A DNA stretch of 64,000 bases. Origin: Loigolactobacillus binensis (GTDB taxonomy: Bacteria; Bacillota; Bacilli; Lactobacillales; Lactobacillaceae). The translations under genes and the position numbers were made by a program. Each line of letters starts with the position of its first letter. The stretch's first letter is position 1. The notes beneath the pieces were generated by a model. That model was not told the origin of the DNA. It did not search any database and was given only the letters and a program-made list of their open reading frames with translations. The stretch is taken from assembly GCF_005405165.1 (NCBI RefSeq), contig NZ_BJDN01000005.1:1-64000 (forward strand). The letters are read 5' to 3'. Positions 17,575-27,255 of this stretch are shown piece by piece.

Positions 17575-17749
17575 ATGAAAGGGGCTGAACATTGCTACAA
17601 ATACAGCTTTACCAATTTATAATTATTGCGGTCAACCTTTACAGTTACACATCAATATCCGCTATACCTTGATCGTTAAAAATGGCTATATTTTGGCATT
17701 GCGGGCCGGTGAGAAGCAAAAACGCTTGCCAAATCTAGCCAGTGCCTGA
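17575..17749 (+). pseudogene. frameshifted small ORF (57 aa if repaired)
   Basis: GGAGG at 17562-17566 sits 8 bases before ATG 17575, but that frame stops after 15 codons. Skipping one G of the GGGG at 17581-17584 restores a frame to the TGA at 17747-17749. It reads MKGLNIATNTALPIYNY and ends GEKQKRLPNLASA. The restored protein looks genuine, with a strand-rich middle (RYTLIVKNGYILALRAG). It is either a one-base insertion, a sequencing error in the homopolymer, or a +1 frameshift site. Function unknown. The rest of 17399-17873 shows nothing else I can support. Confidence 0.5.
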
Positions 17750-17873
17750 AGAAGCTGATCGTTTTTCCAAACACATTCTAAGCTATAATTCTTTGCAAAA
17801 ATTGTTATACTAAATATAGCCGTAATCTTAACAACGATATTAAAATTAAGCCTTATTTTAAGGGGGAATCCAT

Positions 17874-18779
17874 ATGACTTGGGGAATTATTTCAACTTGG
17901 CAAATGAGCCTAGCTGGCGTTACAAAGGCTGCAGAACAGTTACGCGATGGTCGGCCCAGTGGTGATGCGGTCCAAACGGCAATTGAAGATGTCGAAAGTA
18001 ATCCAGCTTTCAACACGGTGGGCTATGGCGGTTTGCCTAACGCTGAAGGAGCCGTGGAAATGGATGCTGCCTTCATGAATGGTGACACATTAAGTATTGG
18101 CGCAGTAACGGCTATTCACGATATCGCCCACCCGATCGCAGTCGCCCGTAACCTATCGCATGAACAGTTAAATAACTTTTTAGCCGGTAGTGGCGCTGAC
18201 GTTTATGCCCAACGGCACGGCTTTACCAGTAAAAATATGCTTACACCAGAAATGCAAGCTTTCTGGGGCAAACAAGTTCGTAAAAATGCGACCCGCCATG
18301 ATGTTTTGAATACCCATGATACGGTATCAGCAATTAGCCTCGATTATCGCGGCCGCTTACATACTGGTACTTCTACCACTGGTATTTTCATGAAAGCAAA
18401 AGGCCGCGTTGGGGACGCCCCTTTGCCTGGCGCCGGTTTTTATTGCGATAACCAGGTTGCTGGTGTGGTTACTACTGGCCTCGGTGAAGATTTGATGAAG
18501 GGCATGTTACCCTTTAAAATCAATGAATTGATCCGCAGTGGCGCTACACCCCAAGCGGCTTGCGATCAAGCCGTTTATCCGTTTGTTGATGAACTTTATC
18601 ATCGTAGTGGTCATATTGGTGCCGTTTCCGTAGTTGCTTTAGATAAGGAAGGTAACTGGGGAGTGGCGACTAACACCGAATTCACTTTTGTTGTCGCTAC
18701 CGATCAATTGGAACCAACTGTTTTTAAAGCAGAACGCGGTTCCCATAACACAACTACCATTGATGAAGCACGCCTTTAG
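17874..18779 (+). CDS. glycosylasparaginase / type 2 asparaginase family Ntn hydrolase
   Basis: This 301-residue amidohydrolase of the N4-(beta-N-acetylglucosaminyl)-L-asparaginase/isoaspartyl peptidase family is made as a precursor that cuts itself to expose an N-terminal threonine. HDT at 148-150 gives Thr150 as the expected nucleophile, followed by VSAISLDYRG. HTGTSTTG at 163-170 and GRVGDAPLPGAGFYCDN at 177-193 form the substrate pocket. No signal peptide is present, so it acts in the cytoplasm. The ATG follows AAGGGGGAATCCAT. The next small gene overlaps its 3' end and may be coupled. The substrate may be L-asparagine, glycosylated asparagine or isoaspartyl peptides. Confidence 0.9.
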   Translation: MTWGIISTWQMSLAGVTKAAEQLRDGRPSGDAVQTAIEDVESNPAFNTVGYGGLPNAEGAVEMDAAFMNGDTLSIGAVTAIHDIAHPIAVARNLSHEQLNNFLAGSGADVYAQRHGFTSKNMLTPEMQAFWGKQVRKNATRHDVLNTHDTVSAISLDYRGRLHTGTSTTGIFMKAKGRVGDAPLPGAGFYCDNQVAGVVTTGLGEDLMKGMLPFKINELIRSGATPQAACDQAVYPFVDELYHRSGHIGAVSVVALDKEGNWGVATNTEFTFVVATDQLEPTVFKAERGSHNTTTIDEARL

Positions 18780-19146
18780 CGGCTATCTAAATGGTGCTGA
18801 GCGTATTTTATTGGCACCAGCGCCAGCCGAATTTCAGTTAAAATTAGCGTTTGCTGCTGATCAGCAGGCGCTTTTATATTTGCCCACCGATAATCAACGC
18901 CAATATCCCGTTCAACTTAAGGTCACGGCGCAGCGGTTAGCCTTATTCACCAATCACCAGCACAAAAGCTGGGTGTTACCGGCGGTTGCACCATATTTGC
19001 TGGTCACTTGTACAATAGCCGGCTTTACTTGGCGCTATGGTAAGCAAAGCAGCTTTGTTCCTTTACCCCGCTTGCCGCAACAACGACTCGTTATTTTAGG
19101 CAGTCAAAGCCCTTTAGATTATCAAGTGACAATTTGGACAAAATGA
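18763..19146 (+). CDS. hypothetical protein, 127 aa
   Basis: This strand-rich protein of unknown family overlaps the last 17 bases of the asparaginase-like gene. The frame is open from 18688, but ATG 18763 gives overlap typical of coupling. No membrane helix is obvious. Tryptophans and basic residues increase toward the end (FTWRYGKQSSF). There is no strong ribosome site, so expression probably depends on translation of the upstream gene. A role linked to the hydrolase is inference. Confidence 0.65.
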   Translation: MKHAFSGYLNGAERILLAPAPAEFQLKLAFAADQQALLYLPTDNQRQYPVQLKVTAQRLALFTNHQHKSWVLPAVAPYLLVTCTIAGFTWRYGKQSSFVPLPRLPQQRLVILGSQSPLDYQVTIWTK

Positions 19147-19229
19147 ACCTGCGCAGCCTGGACATGTTTTGTTTAGTTCCGCCAGAAGTCGGCTAGTTCA
19201 ATGTAAATTATAGCTTTATTGCAACGCAT

Positions 19230-19276
19230 AATAACGCCAGTAAAAGTAGCGCTTTGCTATTTCTACTGGCGTTATT
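19230..19276. terminator. bidirectional terminator between convergent genes
   Basis: A 13-bp perfect arm pair (19230-19242 with 19264-19276) extends inward for seven more pairs. It serves the plus-strand genes ending at 19146 and hisC ending at 19311. The stem core gccagtaaaagtag is shared with the terminator at 37903-37948. Confidence 0.85.
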
Positions 19277-19310
19277 TATTTTCTACAGCTTAAGGCTAAA
19301 AATGTAGCCA

Positions 19311-20387
19311 TTATTTCTGATAAAAGGCCAAAATCAGCCGTTGTAGCTGTGTGTTTTGTTCACTGGTCCCAAAGGTGATCCGTAACCAGTCAGGCCGTAA
19401 TCCTGTGCGCACAATGAAGCCATGCTGCAATAAATAGTCCGCTAATTTTAGAGCATTAGGTGCCTGGAAAAAAGTAAAGTTAGCTTGGGACCGATAAAAA
19501 GTAAAGTCGTGCTGCTGTAAAAAGGCTTGCCATTGTTGGCGGGCTTTTTTGACCCGCGTCACCGTAGACTGCAAAAAATCCTGATCAGCTAAGGCCGTTT
19601 GCGCGGCTAATTGCGCGACGGCACCTAAATTATACGGCAGGCGCACTGACTGCAGACTAGGGGCCAACTTAGGCGGCATCACAGCATACCCGACCCGAAA
19701 ATTAGCTAAACCATAGGCCTTAGAAAAAGTGCGTAACACCATTAAGTTACTATAATCATTTAACAATGGTAGCGCCGTATAAGTGGCCAGATCGTCAACG
19801 AAATCCATATAGGCTTCATCAATCAACACCAACACATTTTGTGGTACTTGCGCCATAAACTTAGCGATCGCAGCACAAGTAACGGCGGTCCCAGTAGGAT
19901 TATTCGGATTACACAACCAGATCAACTTGGTTTGCGCCGTAATCGCCGCAGCCAACGCCGGTAGATCAGCGCTGCCATCACTTTGCACTGGTACATCCCG
20001 GACAATGGTATCCTCAATTTGCGCGTGTAACTTATATTCAGAAAAGGTCGGTCCTAACTCTAAGACTTCATCACCGTTTTCTAAAAAAGTCCGTGAAACG
20101 AGTTCGATCACTTCATCAAGACCATTGCCGAATAGCAATCGCTCTGGCGCCACCTTAACGTAGTCAGCCACCGCTTGGCGCAACGCTGAAGCATCGCCAT
20201 CTGGATAGTAACGACTATTACTAAAATCCCAATCCTGCAACGCCTGCTGAACTTGTGGTGAAGTGCCAAACGGGTTTTCGTTAGCGGATAAGCGGACTAC
20301 TGAAGTCAGACCTAACTTTTTTTCCAGCTCTGGTAATGGTGTTTCCGGTACGTATGGCTGCAATTGACTGACAGTTTTTTTCAGCAT
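19311..20387 (-). CDS. hisC: histidinol-phosphate aminotransferase
   Basis: This fold-type I PLP aminotransferase has 358 residues. It converts imidazole acetol phosphate and glutamate to histidinol phosphate. SANENPFGTSP near 34-44 and the NPNNPTGTA substrate loop are typical of HisC, and LRTFSKAYGLANFRVGY carries the PLP lysine. It is the last gene of the his operon, 78 bases after hisE and with its own AGGAGG site. The bidirectional terminator lies beyond it. Confidence 0.95.
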   Translation of the reverse strand: MLKKTVSQLQPYVPETPLPELEKKLGLTSVVRLSANENPFGTSPQVQQALQDWDFSNSRYYPDGDASALRQAVADYVKVAPERLLFGNGLDEVIELVSRTFLENGDEVLELGPTFSEYKLHAQIEDTIVRDVPVQSDGSADLPALAAAITAQTKLIWLCNPNNPTGTAVTCAAIAKFMAQVPQNVLVLIDEAYMDFVDDLATYTALPLLNDYSNLMVLRTFSKAYGLANFRVGYAVMPPKLAPSLQSVRLPYNLGAVAQLAAQTALADQDFLQSTVTRVKKARQQWQAFLQQHDFTFYRSQANFTFFQAPNALKLADYLLQHGFIVRTGLRPDWLRITFGTSEQNTQLQRLILAFYQK

Positions 20388-20465
20388 CGCGGTTCCTCCT
20401 GTTCATAATTAAGATCCAGTTGCAGACTCGAAACACCGATCTGCACGCTGAGCTTCTTCTTTATT

Positions 20466-20786
20466 TTAAAGTTTGTCGATCTCGCGACGTTCTTGCGTTT
20501 TACTCATTAGGCCTTCGCGTTTCGCCAATTCTTTTTTGATATCGTCAACACTAATACCACGATCAGCCATTAAAACAAGGACATGATAGACAAGATCACT
20601 CACTTCATAAACGAATTCTTCGTCGCTAGGGTTTTTCGCGGCCACGATCACTTCAGTAGATTCTTCACCGACTTTTTTCAAAATCTTATCCAACCCTTTA
20701 GTGAATAAATAGTCGGTGTATGAGCCTTTTTCTGGGTTACTTTTCCGTTGTAAGATTAATTGATATAGTTCTTCAACTGTTTGCAT
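20466..20786 (-). CDS. hisE: phosphoribosyl-ATP pyrophosphatase
   Basis: This all-helical NTP pyrophosphohydrolase (106 residues) performs the second step of histidine synthesis, PR-ATP to PR-AMP. The [15 protein letters not shown] segment and the later [10 protein letters not shown] with acidic residues form the metal site. It is a separate gene rather than fused to hisI, as often found in other bacteria. The start follows AAGAAGG. It lies 12 bases from hisI. Confidence 0.95.
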   Translation of the reverse strand: MQTVEELYQLILQRKSNPEKGSYTDYLFTKGLDKILKKVGEESTEVIVAAKNPSDEEFVYEVSDLVYHVLVLMADRGISVDDIKKELAKREGLMSKTQERREIDKL

Positions 20787-20798
20787 AATTTAGCCTTC

Positions 20799-21152
20799 TT
20801 AATTTAATTTCTTGTTGTTTTTTTCTAAATCGTTGCCGGCAATATCGCGATAAAAGCAACTGTAATGCCCAGTATGGCAAGCTGGTCCAGCGGGAGCAAC
20901 ACTGATCAATAACGTATCGGCGTCACAATCAACGCGAATGGCGACCACCTTTTGCGTATTACCACTAGTTGCACCTTTGTGCCATAACTCTTGGCGACTG
21001 CGCGACCAGAACCAAGTTTCACCAGTAGCCAGCGTTTTTTGCCAGCTGGTTTGATTCATATAAGCCACCATTAACACTTCGCCATTACTCGCATCAGTGA
21101 TCACAGTGGTCAACAGTTGCTGCGGTAATTTACTAAAATCAAGTTGGATCAT
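20799..21152 (-). CDS. hisI: phosphoribosyl-AMP cyclohydrolase
   Basis: This 117-residue enzyme hydrolyses the adenine ring of PR-AMP. The metal motif [10 protein letters not shown] and the zinc cysteines in [13 protein letters not shown] are intact. It overlaps the hisF stop by four bases (ATGA-type coupling) and is followed closely by hisE. Confidence 0.95.
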   Translation of the reverse strand: MIQLDFSKLPQQLLTTVITDASNGEVLMVAYMNQTSWQKTLATGETWFWSRSRQELWHKGATSGNTQKVVAIRVDCDADTLLISVAPAGPACHTGHYSCFYRDIAGNDLEKNNKKLN

Positions 21153-21907
21153 CGTACGATCACTCCCTGTTCGCGTAAGCTGGTTTTCACTTGTGGAATT
21201 GTCAGCTCACCGTAATGGAATACTGAAGCCGCTAAGGCAGCATCAACATCGGTTTCAGCAAATAATTCAGTGAAATCAGTTAGCTGACCACAACCGCCGG
21301 ACGCGACGATGGGCACGTTAACGGCAGCGGTCAGAGCCTGATACAACGCTAGATCATACCCGGATTTAGTGCCATCACGATCCATGCTGGTCACCAACAG
21401 TTCCCCTGCTCCTAGCGCAACAACCTTTTTGGCCCAGCTAATGGCCTCTAGCTCCGTGGCTTGACGGCCACCATTGACGTAAACCCGGTATTCCTGCGCC
21501 ACTTCGTCCCAACGAACATCAATTGCAACCACAATACATTGACTACCAAACTTTTCGGCACCAGCGTGGATCAGCTCCGGCTGGGTGACTGCAGCCGAAT
21601 TCAACGCAATTTTATCGGCACCGGCCTTTAATAAAGCTTGCATCGCGGCGACACTTTTAATACCGCCACCAACCGTCAGCGGCATGAAGACTTGGGCCGC
21701 CACTTTTTCGATCGTATCGACCATAGCACCACGCGCCTCGTTAGTTGCAGTAATGTCGAGAAAGACTAACTCATCGGCTCCTTGTTGCTCATAAGCTGCA
21801 GCAATTTCTGCAGGATCACCAACATCGGTTAGATCAACAAAATTAACACCTTTTTTGACCCGCCCGTGATCTACGTCAAGGCAAGGAATGATTCGTTTTG
21901 CTAACAT
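21149..21907 (-). CDS. hisF: imidazole glycerol phosphate synthase, cyclase subunit
   Basis: This (beta/alpha)8 barrel of 252 residues works with HisH to make imidazole glycerol phosphate and AICAR. Catalytic aspartates are expected in [11 protein letters not shown] (Asp11) and VVAIDVRWD. The phosphate loops VGGGIKSV and VASGGCG are present. It overlaps hisA by seven bases and hisI by four. Confidence 0.96.
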   Translation of the reverse strand: MLAKRIIPCLDVDHGRVKKGVNFVDLTDVGDPAEIAAAYEQQGADELVFLDITATNEARGAMVDTIEKVAAQVFMPLTVGGGIKSVAAMQALLKAGADKIALNSAAVTQPELIHAGAEKFGSQCIVVAIDVRWDEVAQEYRVYVNGGRQATELEAISWAKKVVALGAGELLVTSMDRDGTKSGYDLALYQALTAAVNVPIVASGGCGQLTDFTELFAETDVDAALAASVFHYGELTIPQVKTSLREQGVIVR

Positions 21908-22623
21908 GTGGCCAACCTCCTTAATTCCGCTAAAGTAACGGTTCCAGCGTATAACGCCTTACCAACGATAGCGTGATCGATGCCTGCTGCGGCCAGCGCC
22001 TGCAGATCTTTGCCGTCGCGGACACCACCGGAAGCAACAAAGGTCGCCGCTGGAAACTGCGCTGCCAACGTCACTAACTGTTGCTGGTTAGGGCCTTGCA
22101 AAGTCCCGTCACGTTCGATATCAGTTACGATGAAGGTTTGCACGCCGACTGCCTGCATTGCAGCCACCAAATCAGCCATGGCGACCTCGCTTTGCGCCAG
22201 CCAACCTTCCGTGGCAACCTTACCGTTTTTGCCATCAATACCCACAACAATTCTACTAGCCCCAAATTTCTTAACGGCAGCAGTCACTAACTCAGGATCC
22301 TTCAATGCTGCCGAACCAATGATCACGCGGGAGACACCTAACGTTAAATAAGTTGCGATCTGCGCCAACGTTCGAATACCACCACCAATTTCAACTTGTA
22401 ATGGCGTCTGCTCAACGATTGCTGCAATCGTGGCCTGATTGGCTGGCTTACCATTTTTGGCACCATCTAGATCGACTAAATGTAAATTAGTTAATCCAGC
22501 TGCTGCGATCTGTTGGGCTTGAGCTAGCGGTGCGTCATTAACAATGGTTTCTTGGTCGAACTGTCCCTGATATAAGCGGACGCTACGGCCGTTCTTCAAA
22601 TCAATTGCCGGATACAAGTTCAT
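21901..22623 (-). CDS. hisA: ProFAR isomerase
   Basis: This (beta/alpha)8 barrel of 240 residues opens the ribose ring of ProFAR. Asp8 in YPAIDLKNG and the aspartate in VVGIDGKNG are the catalytic pair. IGGGIRTL and VASGGVRDG bind phosphates. It is homologous to the neighbouring hisF and overlaps hisH by four bases. Confidence 0.96.
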   Translation of the reverse strand: MNLYPAIDLKNGRSVRLYQGQFDQETIVNDAPLAQAQQIAAAGLTNLHLVDLDGAKNGKPANQATIAAIVEQTPLQVEIGGGIRTLAQIATYLTLGVSRVIIGSAALKDPELVTAAVKKFGASRIVVGIDGKNGKVATEGWLAQSEVAMADLVAAMQAVGVQTFIVTDIERDGTLQGPNQQQLVTLAAQFPAATFVASGGVRDGKDLQALAAAGIDHAIVGKALYAGTVTLAELRRLATC

Positions 22624-23231
22624 GCTAAGACCAACTCCTTATTGAAGCGCGCCAAGCCTTGCAGACCAACTTGGCCGCTTTTTTCGGGGTGAAATTGCAT
22701 GCCCATCACGTTATCTTGTTGGATAATGCTGGGGATTTTCACACCGTAATCGGTTTGGGCGAGAATATTCTTTGCTGCCGTTTGAACGTAGAATGAGTGC
22801 ACGAAGTAAGTTGCTTGACCAGCGAATACATCGGCAACTGGATTGGCCTGTAACACCTCATTGGTATTCCAACCCATATGGGGCACTTTTAAACCAGTGG
22901 CAGTCGGAATTGGTACAACTTCACCGGGCAATAAACCAAGCCCGCGGGCAGCACCAAATTCGTAGCCGGTTTCCACTAACAGCTGCATGCCTAAGCAGAT
23001 CCCCAGAATCGGTTTGCCTTGTTGAGCAGCAGTTTGTAAAACAGTCACTAGTCCCCGTTCTTCCAAGGCAGCCATTGCTTTTTGAAAGGCACCTACACCC
23101 GGCAGAATCAACCCGTCAGCCGCTAGAATCGTTGCGGGATCACTGGATAATTGGTTAGCAATACCCAGATAGTCCAGTGCTTTTTTTAGATTACGGGTAT
23201 TCCCCGTGTCATAATCGACGACAACGATCAT
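22620..23231 (-). CDS. hisH: imidazole glycerol phosphate synthase, glutaminase subunit
   Basis: This class I glutamine amidotransferase has 203 residues and feeds ammonia to HisF. The triad is Cys79 in GICLGMQ, His181 and Glu183 in QFHPEKS. The oxyanion region PGVGAFQKAM matches the family. Its start touches the hisB stop and its end overlaps hisA. Confidence 0.96.
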   Translation of the reverse strand: MIVVVDYDTGNTRNLKKALDYLGIANQLSSDPATILAADGLILPGVGAFQKAMAALEERGLVTVLQTAAQQGKPILGICLGMQLLVETGYEFGAARGLGLLPGEVVPIPTATGLKVPHMGWNTNEVLQANPVADVFAGQATYFVHSFYVQTAAKNILAQTDYGVKIPSIIQQDNVMGMQFHPEKSGQVGLQGLARFNKELVLA

Positions 23232-23818
23232 TAGATCACCCCTTTAGTGGACGGAATGCCTTTAACTTCCGGATTGATTGCGACTGCACCTCGCATCGCC
23301 CGCCCCAGCGCTTTGAACAGCGCTTCGATTTTATGATGCGTATTACGGCCGTATAAAACGGTGGCGTGGCAATTAAGTTCGGCATTAAACGCGAAACCTT
23401 GGAAAAAGTCTTCGGTGACTTCGGTGTCGTAGGTACCTAAACGCGGGTTAGGCAATTCAGCGTCAAACACTAAATAGGCGCGTCCGGAAAGATCAATGAC
23501 CACCCGCGCCAAGGTTTCATCCATCGGTACAAAGGCGGTCCCAAAGCGTTCGATGCCGGCTTTATCGCCTAATGCTTGTTTAAAACACTGGCCCAAAACA
23601 ATGGCAATATCTTCAGTGGTGTGATGGGGATCAACATTTAGATCGCCGTTGGCCTTAACGATCAAACCGAAACGCCCGTGTTTCGCAAAGGCGTTCAACA
23701 TATGATCAAGAAAACCAATACCGCTATCAATTTTAATGGTGCTGGCATCATCTAGATTTAAATCGACAGTAATCTGAGTTTCTTGAGTATTACGCGTAAT
23801 TTTTGCTTGCCGAGTCAT
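23231..23818 (-). CDS. hisB: imidazoleglycerol-phosphate dehydratase
   Basis: This monofunctional dehydratase of 195 residues lacks the phosphatase domain of the enterobacterial HisB; that activity is supplied by hisK at 27256. The manganese motifs HHTTED at 65-70 and THHKIEA near 160 are intact, as is [14 protein letters not shown]. Confidence 0.96.
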   Translation of the reverse strand: MTRQAKITRNTQETQITVDLNLDDASTIKIDSGIGFLDHMLNAFAKHGRFGLIVKANGDLNVDPHHTTEDIAIVLGQCFKQALGDKAGIERFGTAFVPMDETLARVVIDLSGRAYLVFDAELPNPRLGTYDTEVTEDFFQGFAFNAELNCHATVLYGRNTHHKIEALFKALGRAMRGAVAINPEVKGIPSTKGVI

Positions 23819-23820
23819 AA

Positions 23821-25107
23821 TTACACCTCCTGATTGGGAAAACGGGCTTCTATTGCCCGAGCGTGGGCTTCCAAACCTTCTGTACGTGCCAAAGTGGTGA
23901 TGGCGCTGGCCTCCGGCTGTAATGCGGCGTTTGTATACTGAATAAATTGCGTGCGCTTAACGAAATCGTAAACGCCCAGTGGTGAAAAGAAACGTGCCGT
24001 GCCGCTAGTAGGTAAAATATGGTTTGGACCAGCTACGTAATCACCTAAAGGCTCAGAGGCTGTGCTCCCTAAGAAAACAGAACCTGCGTTTTCGATTTGA
24101 GCAAGATATTGCGTCGGTTCCGCGACTTGTACTTCTAAATGTTCCGGTGCAATGGCGTTCATCAAGGTAAACGCATCATTTAGCGAAGCTACGATCGCAA
24201 TAAAACCTTGCTGATTCAATGCGGCCCGGGCAATTTCTTGCCGGGGCAAAGTAGTCAATTGCTTTTCTAATTCAGCGTTGACCGCGTTGGCTAGCGTTAA
24301 ACTCGTGGTGACCAACATTGGGCGCGCCATTTTATCATGTTCTGCTTGGGATAATAAATCAGCGGCGACCTGAGCTGGCTGCGCGTTTTCATCCGCAATG
24401 ATACCAATTTCGGATGGCCCAGCGATCATATCAATACTGACTTGGCCAAAAACTTGTTTCTTGGCAGTGGCGACAAAAATATTGCCGGGACCCATAATTT
24501 TATCAACTTGTGGAATAGATTCCGTCCCGTACGCCAAAGCGGCAACAGCTTGAGCCCCACCTACTTGATAAATTGCGTCGATCCCCACTAACTTAGCAGC
24601 AGTCAATACGGCCGGATTGATGCCATCTTTTTGCGGTGGCGTCACCATAACGATTTTTTTGACGCCGGCTAATTTAGCTGGGATCGCACTCATCATAATT
24701 GTTGACGGATAAGCAGCAGTCCCACCAGGCACGTATAAACCAACAGCAGCTAACGGGGTCACTTTTTGACCGCGGATCACACCAGCACGCTCGCTGTCGA
24801 TGAACCCATAACTGATTTCTTTTTTATGGAAGGAAGTGATATTGCGTTGCGCTAACTTAAGAGCAGCCAATAATTCAGGAGCACAATTGTTATAGGCCGC
24901 GTCAACTTCAGCTTGCGGTACTTGTAAAGCGTTTAAGGTCACACCATCGAATTTTTGACTGTACTGACGTAAGGCTGTATCACCATTTTGTTGTACAGCG
25001 GCTAAGATCGCCGCCACACTAGCTTCAACTTCGGGGTGGGTGGCTTGTTGGGTCCGCCGATTAACTTGTTGTTTAAGTTCCGCCAATGATTGTTGTAAAA
25101 TTTCCAT
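23821..25107 (-). CDS. hisD: histidinol dehydrogenase
   Basis: This zinc enzyme of 428 residues oxidises histidinol to histidine in two NAD+-dependent steps. The family signature region [15 protein letters not shown] leads to [11 protein letters not shown], and PEHLEV lies further on; these histidines and glutamates form the zinc and proton-relay site. It is spaced two and three bases from its neighbours in the operon. Confidence 0.96.
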   Translation of the reverse strand: MEILQQSLAELKQQVNRRTQQATHPEVEASVAAILAAVQQNGDTALRQYSQKFDGVTLNALQVPQAEVDAAYNNCAPELLAALKLAQRNITSFHKKEISYGFIDSERAGVIRGQKVTPLAAVGLYVPGGTAAYPSTIMMSAIPAKLAGVKKIVMVTPPQKDGINPAVLTAAKLVGIDAIYQVGGAQAVAALAYGTESIPQVDKIMGPGNIFVATAKKQVFGQVSIDMIAGPSEIGIIADENAQPAQVAADLLSQAEHDKMARPMLVTTSLTLANAVNAELEKQLTTLPRQEIARAALNQQGFIAIVASLNDAFTLMNAIAPEHLEVQVAEPTQYLAQIENAGSVFLGSTASEPLGDYVAGPNHILPTSGTARFFSPLGVYDFVKRTQFIQYTNAALQPEASAITTLARTEGLEAHARAIEARFPNQEV

Positions 25108-25110
25108 GCT

Positions 25111-25743
25111 CTAGACCTCCGTTTTGATTGTCTGCTGCAAATTAGTGATCAGTTGTTGAATCTCATTTTGATGTTGCTTTAACGATAAGCGGTTGACCAC
25201 CAAACGTGTGGAAACGGACTGTAAGGTAGCAAACACTTGTAAATTATTTTCCCGTAAGGTGGTGCCGGTTTCCACAATATCGACGATGGCGTCCGCTAAA
25301 CCAACTAATGGTGCTAATTCAACGGAACCTTCGATCTTGATAATCTCCACATCTTCGCCGATACTACGGAAATAACGCTGGGTAATGCTGGGATATTTGG
25401 TGGCGATAATCTTCCGTTTCACCTGATGCGGATCAAATTCTGGTGTTGAGGCTAGTACAAAGTGGCATTTACCAGTTTGTAAGTCCAGCATTTCGTATTG
25501 TTCGTTGTGCTGCTCTTCTAAAATATCGCTACCGACGATACCGATATCCATGGCGCCGCGGTCTAAGTACGTCAGTACATCAGGCCCTTTGGCGAGAATA
25601 AAATGATAAGCAGGTAAATCATTAAAGATCAGCCGCCGCTGTTTATTCCGGATCGCCGTACAGTCGATCCCGCTGGCTTCCAGTAACGGCACAACTTGTT
25701 TTTCCGTTCGCCCTTTAGTTAAGGCAATTTTCAAAGCACTCAT
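25111..25743 (-). CDS. hisG: ATP phosphoribosyltransferase, short form
   Basis: This 210-residue short-form HisG lacks the C-terminal regulatory domain and therefore needs HisZ, encoded just upstream with a four-base overlap. The N-terminal ALTKGRTEKQV and the PRPP loop VDIVETGTTLREN are present. It catalyses the committed step of the pathway, with feedback by histidine expected through HisZ. Confidence 0.96.
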   Translation of the reverse strand: MSALKIALTKGRTEKQVVPLLEASGIDCTAIRNKQRRLIFNDLPAYHFILAKGPDVLTYLDRGAMDIGIVGSDILEEQHNEQYEMLDLQTGKCHFVLASTPEFDPHQVKRKIIATKYPSITQRYFRSIGEDVEIIKIEGSVELAPLVGLADAIVDIVETGTTLRENNLQVFATLQSVSTRLVVNRLSLKQHQNEIQQLITNLQQTIKTEV

Positions 25744-26882
25744 GGCTGCACCTCCGTGACGTCCAGTAACTTACTGTGTGTGCGCTGGGCAATTTGTTCC
25801 GCTTCGTGCTTAGTTTCCGCTAAACATAAGCTACTAGCAGGATTTTGTAGCAAGGCTTGTTGCGCTGCCTGCCAACTAGCTGCATCGAAATAGATCAAAG
25901 TAGTTGGCGCTGTAGCAGTCGCCGTGGTGTATTGCGCCAGCTGATCAACTTCAAAGGCCAAGCCAACTGCCGGTTGCAACGTATTTTGAAAACTGGAAAG
26001 TAACTGATCATAGCGCCCACCACTGAATAAAAACTCGGCGGTAGAATCACTATAACCATGGAAGATCATGCCGGTATAATAAGCTTGCGGTGACTCGATC
26101 GACAAATCTAACTCAATGCGTTGCTGCGGAAATTGCTGGGTCAAAAAGGCTTGTGTTGCCGCTAATTCCTGCATGATCGATTGTAATTCAGGAACCTCAG
26201 GCAACAATTTCAATTGATCCAACACCTTGGCAAAATCTCCGAATAGCCACGGCCACGTCTGTAAAAAGGGATAAAAGGGATCGGTGCTTAACGGGGCGAT
26301 CACTGCTTGGTAAGCCGTTAAGTTTTTGCTGAACAAAGCCTGCTGCAAAGTTGCCTGTTGTAAAGTATTCAAAGGTAAAGCCTGTAGCACTGCTTTAACA
26401 AAGCGCGCATGCCCTAATTCAACGTGAAGATCATTCACTGCCTGTTGTTGGCACAGCTCAATTGCCGCCGTCAAACACTCCCACTCGGCCTTTAACGAAC
26501 GATAACCAATAATTTCGATACCCGCCTGCGTTTGCTGATTATAACTGCCGGATAGACGCCGCTTGACCCGGAAAACCTCGCCACTGTAATACCATTTAAC
26601 TGGCGTTTTAATACCGGTAGTACTCATCACCCGCGCCACCGGTAAAGTTAGATCGGGGCGCAGAACTAAGGTTTCACCATGTTCGTCCAACATCTGATAC
26701 GGTTGATAAGTTTGCTGCTCCATGGAACTAAATACTGCTTTGTATTCCAATAACGGTGTGGTCAGTTTTTGAAACCCGCGCTTGCGAAAATAAGTTTGGA
26801 TCTGGTCAGTGATTTTTTCCTTGGCTTGTGCCAATGCGCCAAATTCATCCCGCGTACCGATCGGTAAATTACGATTGAACAT
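25740..26882 (-). CDS. hisZ: ATP phosphoribosyltransferase regulatory subunit
   Basis: This paralogue of histidyl-tRNA synthetase has 380 residues and forms the hetero-octamer with HisG. LRPDLTLPVAR is motif 2-like, and GFQKLTTPLLEY and FSGGRYDQLL are class II synthetase remnants. A tRNA anticodon-binding domain is absent. ATG 26882 lies 8 bases from GGGG and is preferred over TTG 26888. It is the first gene of the operon, directly behind the T-box. Confidence 0.94.
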   Translation of the reverse strand: MFNRNLPIGTRDEFGALAQAKEKITDQIQTYFRKRGFQKLTTPLLEYKAVFSSMEQQTYQPYQMLDEHGETLVLRPDLTLPVARVMSTTGIKTPVKWYYSGEVFRVKRRLSGSYNQQTQAGIEIIGYRSLKAEWECLTAAIELCQQQAVNDLHVELGHARFVKAVLQALPLNTLQQATLQQALFSKNLTAYQAVIAPLSTDPFYPFLQTWPWLFGDFAKVLDQLKLLPEVPELQSIMQELAATQAFLTQQFPQQRIELDLSIESPQAYYTGMIFHGYSDSTAEFLFSGGRYDQLLSSFQNTLQPAVGLAFEVDQLAQYTTATATAPTTLIYFDAASWQAAQQALLQNPASSLCLAETKHEAEQIAQRTHSKLLDVTEVQP

Positions 26883-26915
26883 TGTCAACGCCCCTTTTTT
26901 TTAAAATTTGCTAAA

Positions 26916-27182
26916 CAAAAAGTCCCCGTAAGCTATGCTTACGAGGACGAATAATCGTGGTGCCACCTCAAGTTTATCTGGACCTTGCAGGCCAGACCTC
27001 AAGTTGCAAATTAAGTCTTTTAGTTTTCATTTCATGAATTAACTTGTAACAGTTTTTAACGCAGACCCTGCGTTGGCACCTACTGAGTTCAGCACCAAAG
27101 TTCATAGATGTGTGTTCGTCAGCAACGCTATACCCTCACAGCCGAATGGATACTCTCTCAAAAAACGTTAGCTCACTACTTT
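26916..27182 (-). promoter_or_regulatory. histidine T-box riboswitch
   Basis: The conserved T-box AGGTGGCACCACGATT lies at 26968-26953. The terminator stem (26937-26948 with 26922-26933) is followed by TTTTT. Further upstream AGTA (near 27180) and GAA (27117-27115) provide the specifier-loop turn, and GAA is followed directly by CAC, a histidine codon (27114-27112). Uncharged tRNA-His should stabilise the antiterminator and turn on hisZGDBHAFIEC. Confidence 0.92.
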
Positions 27183-27221
27183 TTCTAATCAAAACTTCAT
27201 TTTATTTTTAATGTTGTTCTC

Positions 27222-27249
27222 ATAATAGCAGTTGCGGCAGAAAAGTCAA
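27222..27249 (-). promoter_or_regulatory. promoter of the his operon
   Basis: TTGACT (27249-27244) and TATTAT (27227-27222) are separated by 16 bases, immediately upstream of the T-box. It lies next to the hisK stop codon, so the operon has its own promoter. Confidence 0.75.
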
Positions 27250-27255
27250 GCCTAC

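Noticed and set aside
17874..18779. Gamma-glutamyltransferase or proteasome-like Ntn hydrolase
   Set aside because: The HDT nucleophile context and GRVGDAPLPGAG are specific to the glycosylasparaginase/isoaspartyl peptidase family.
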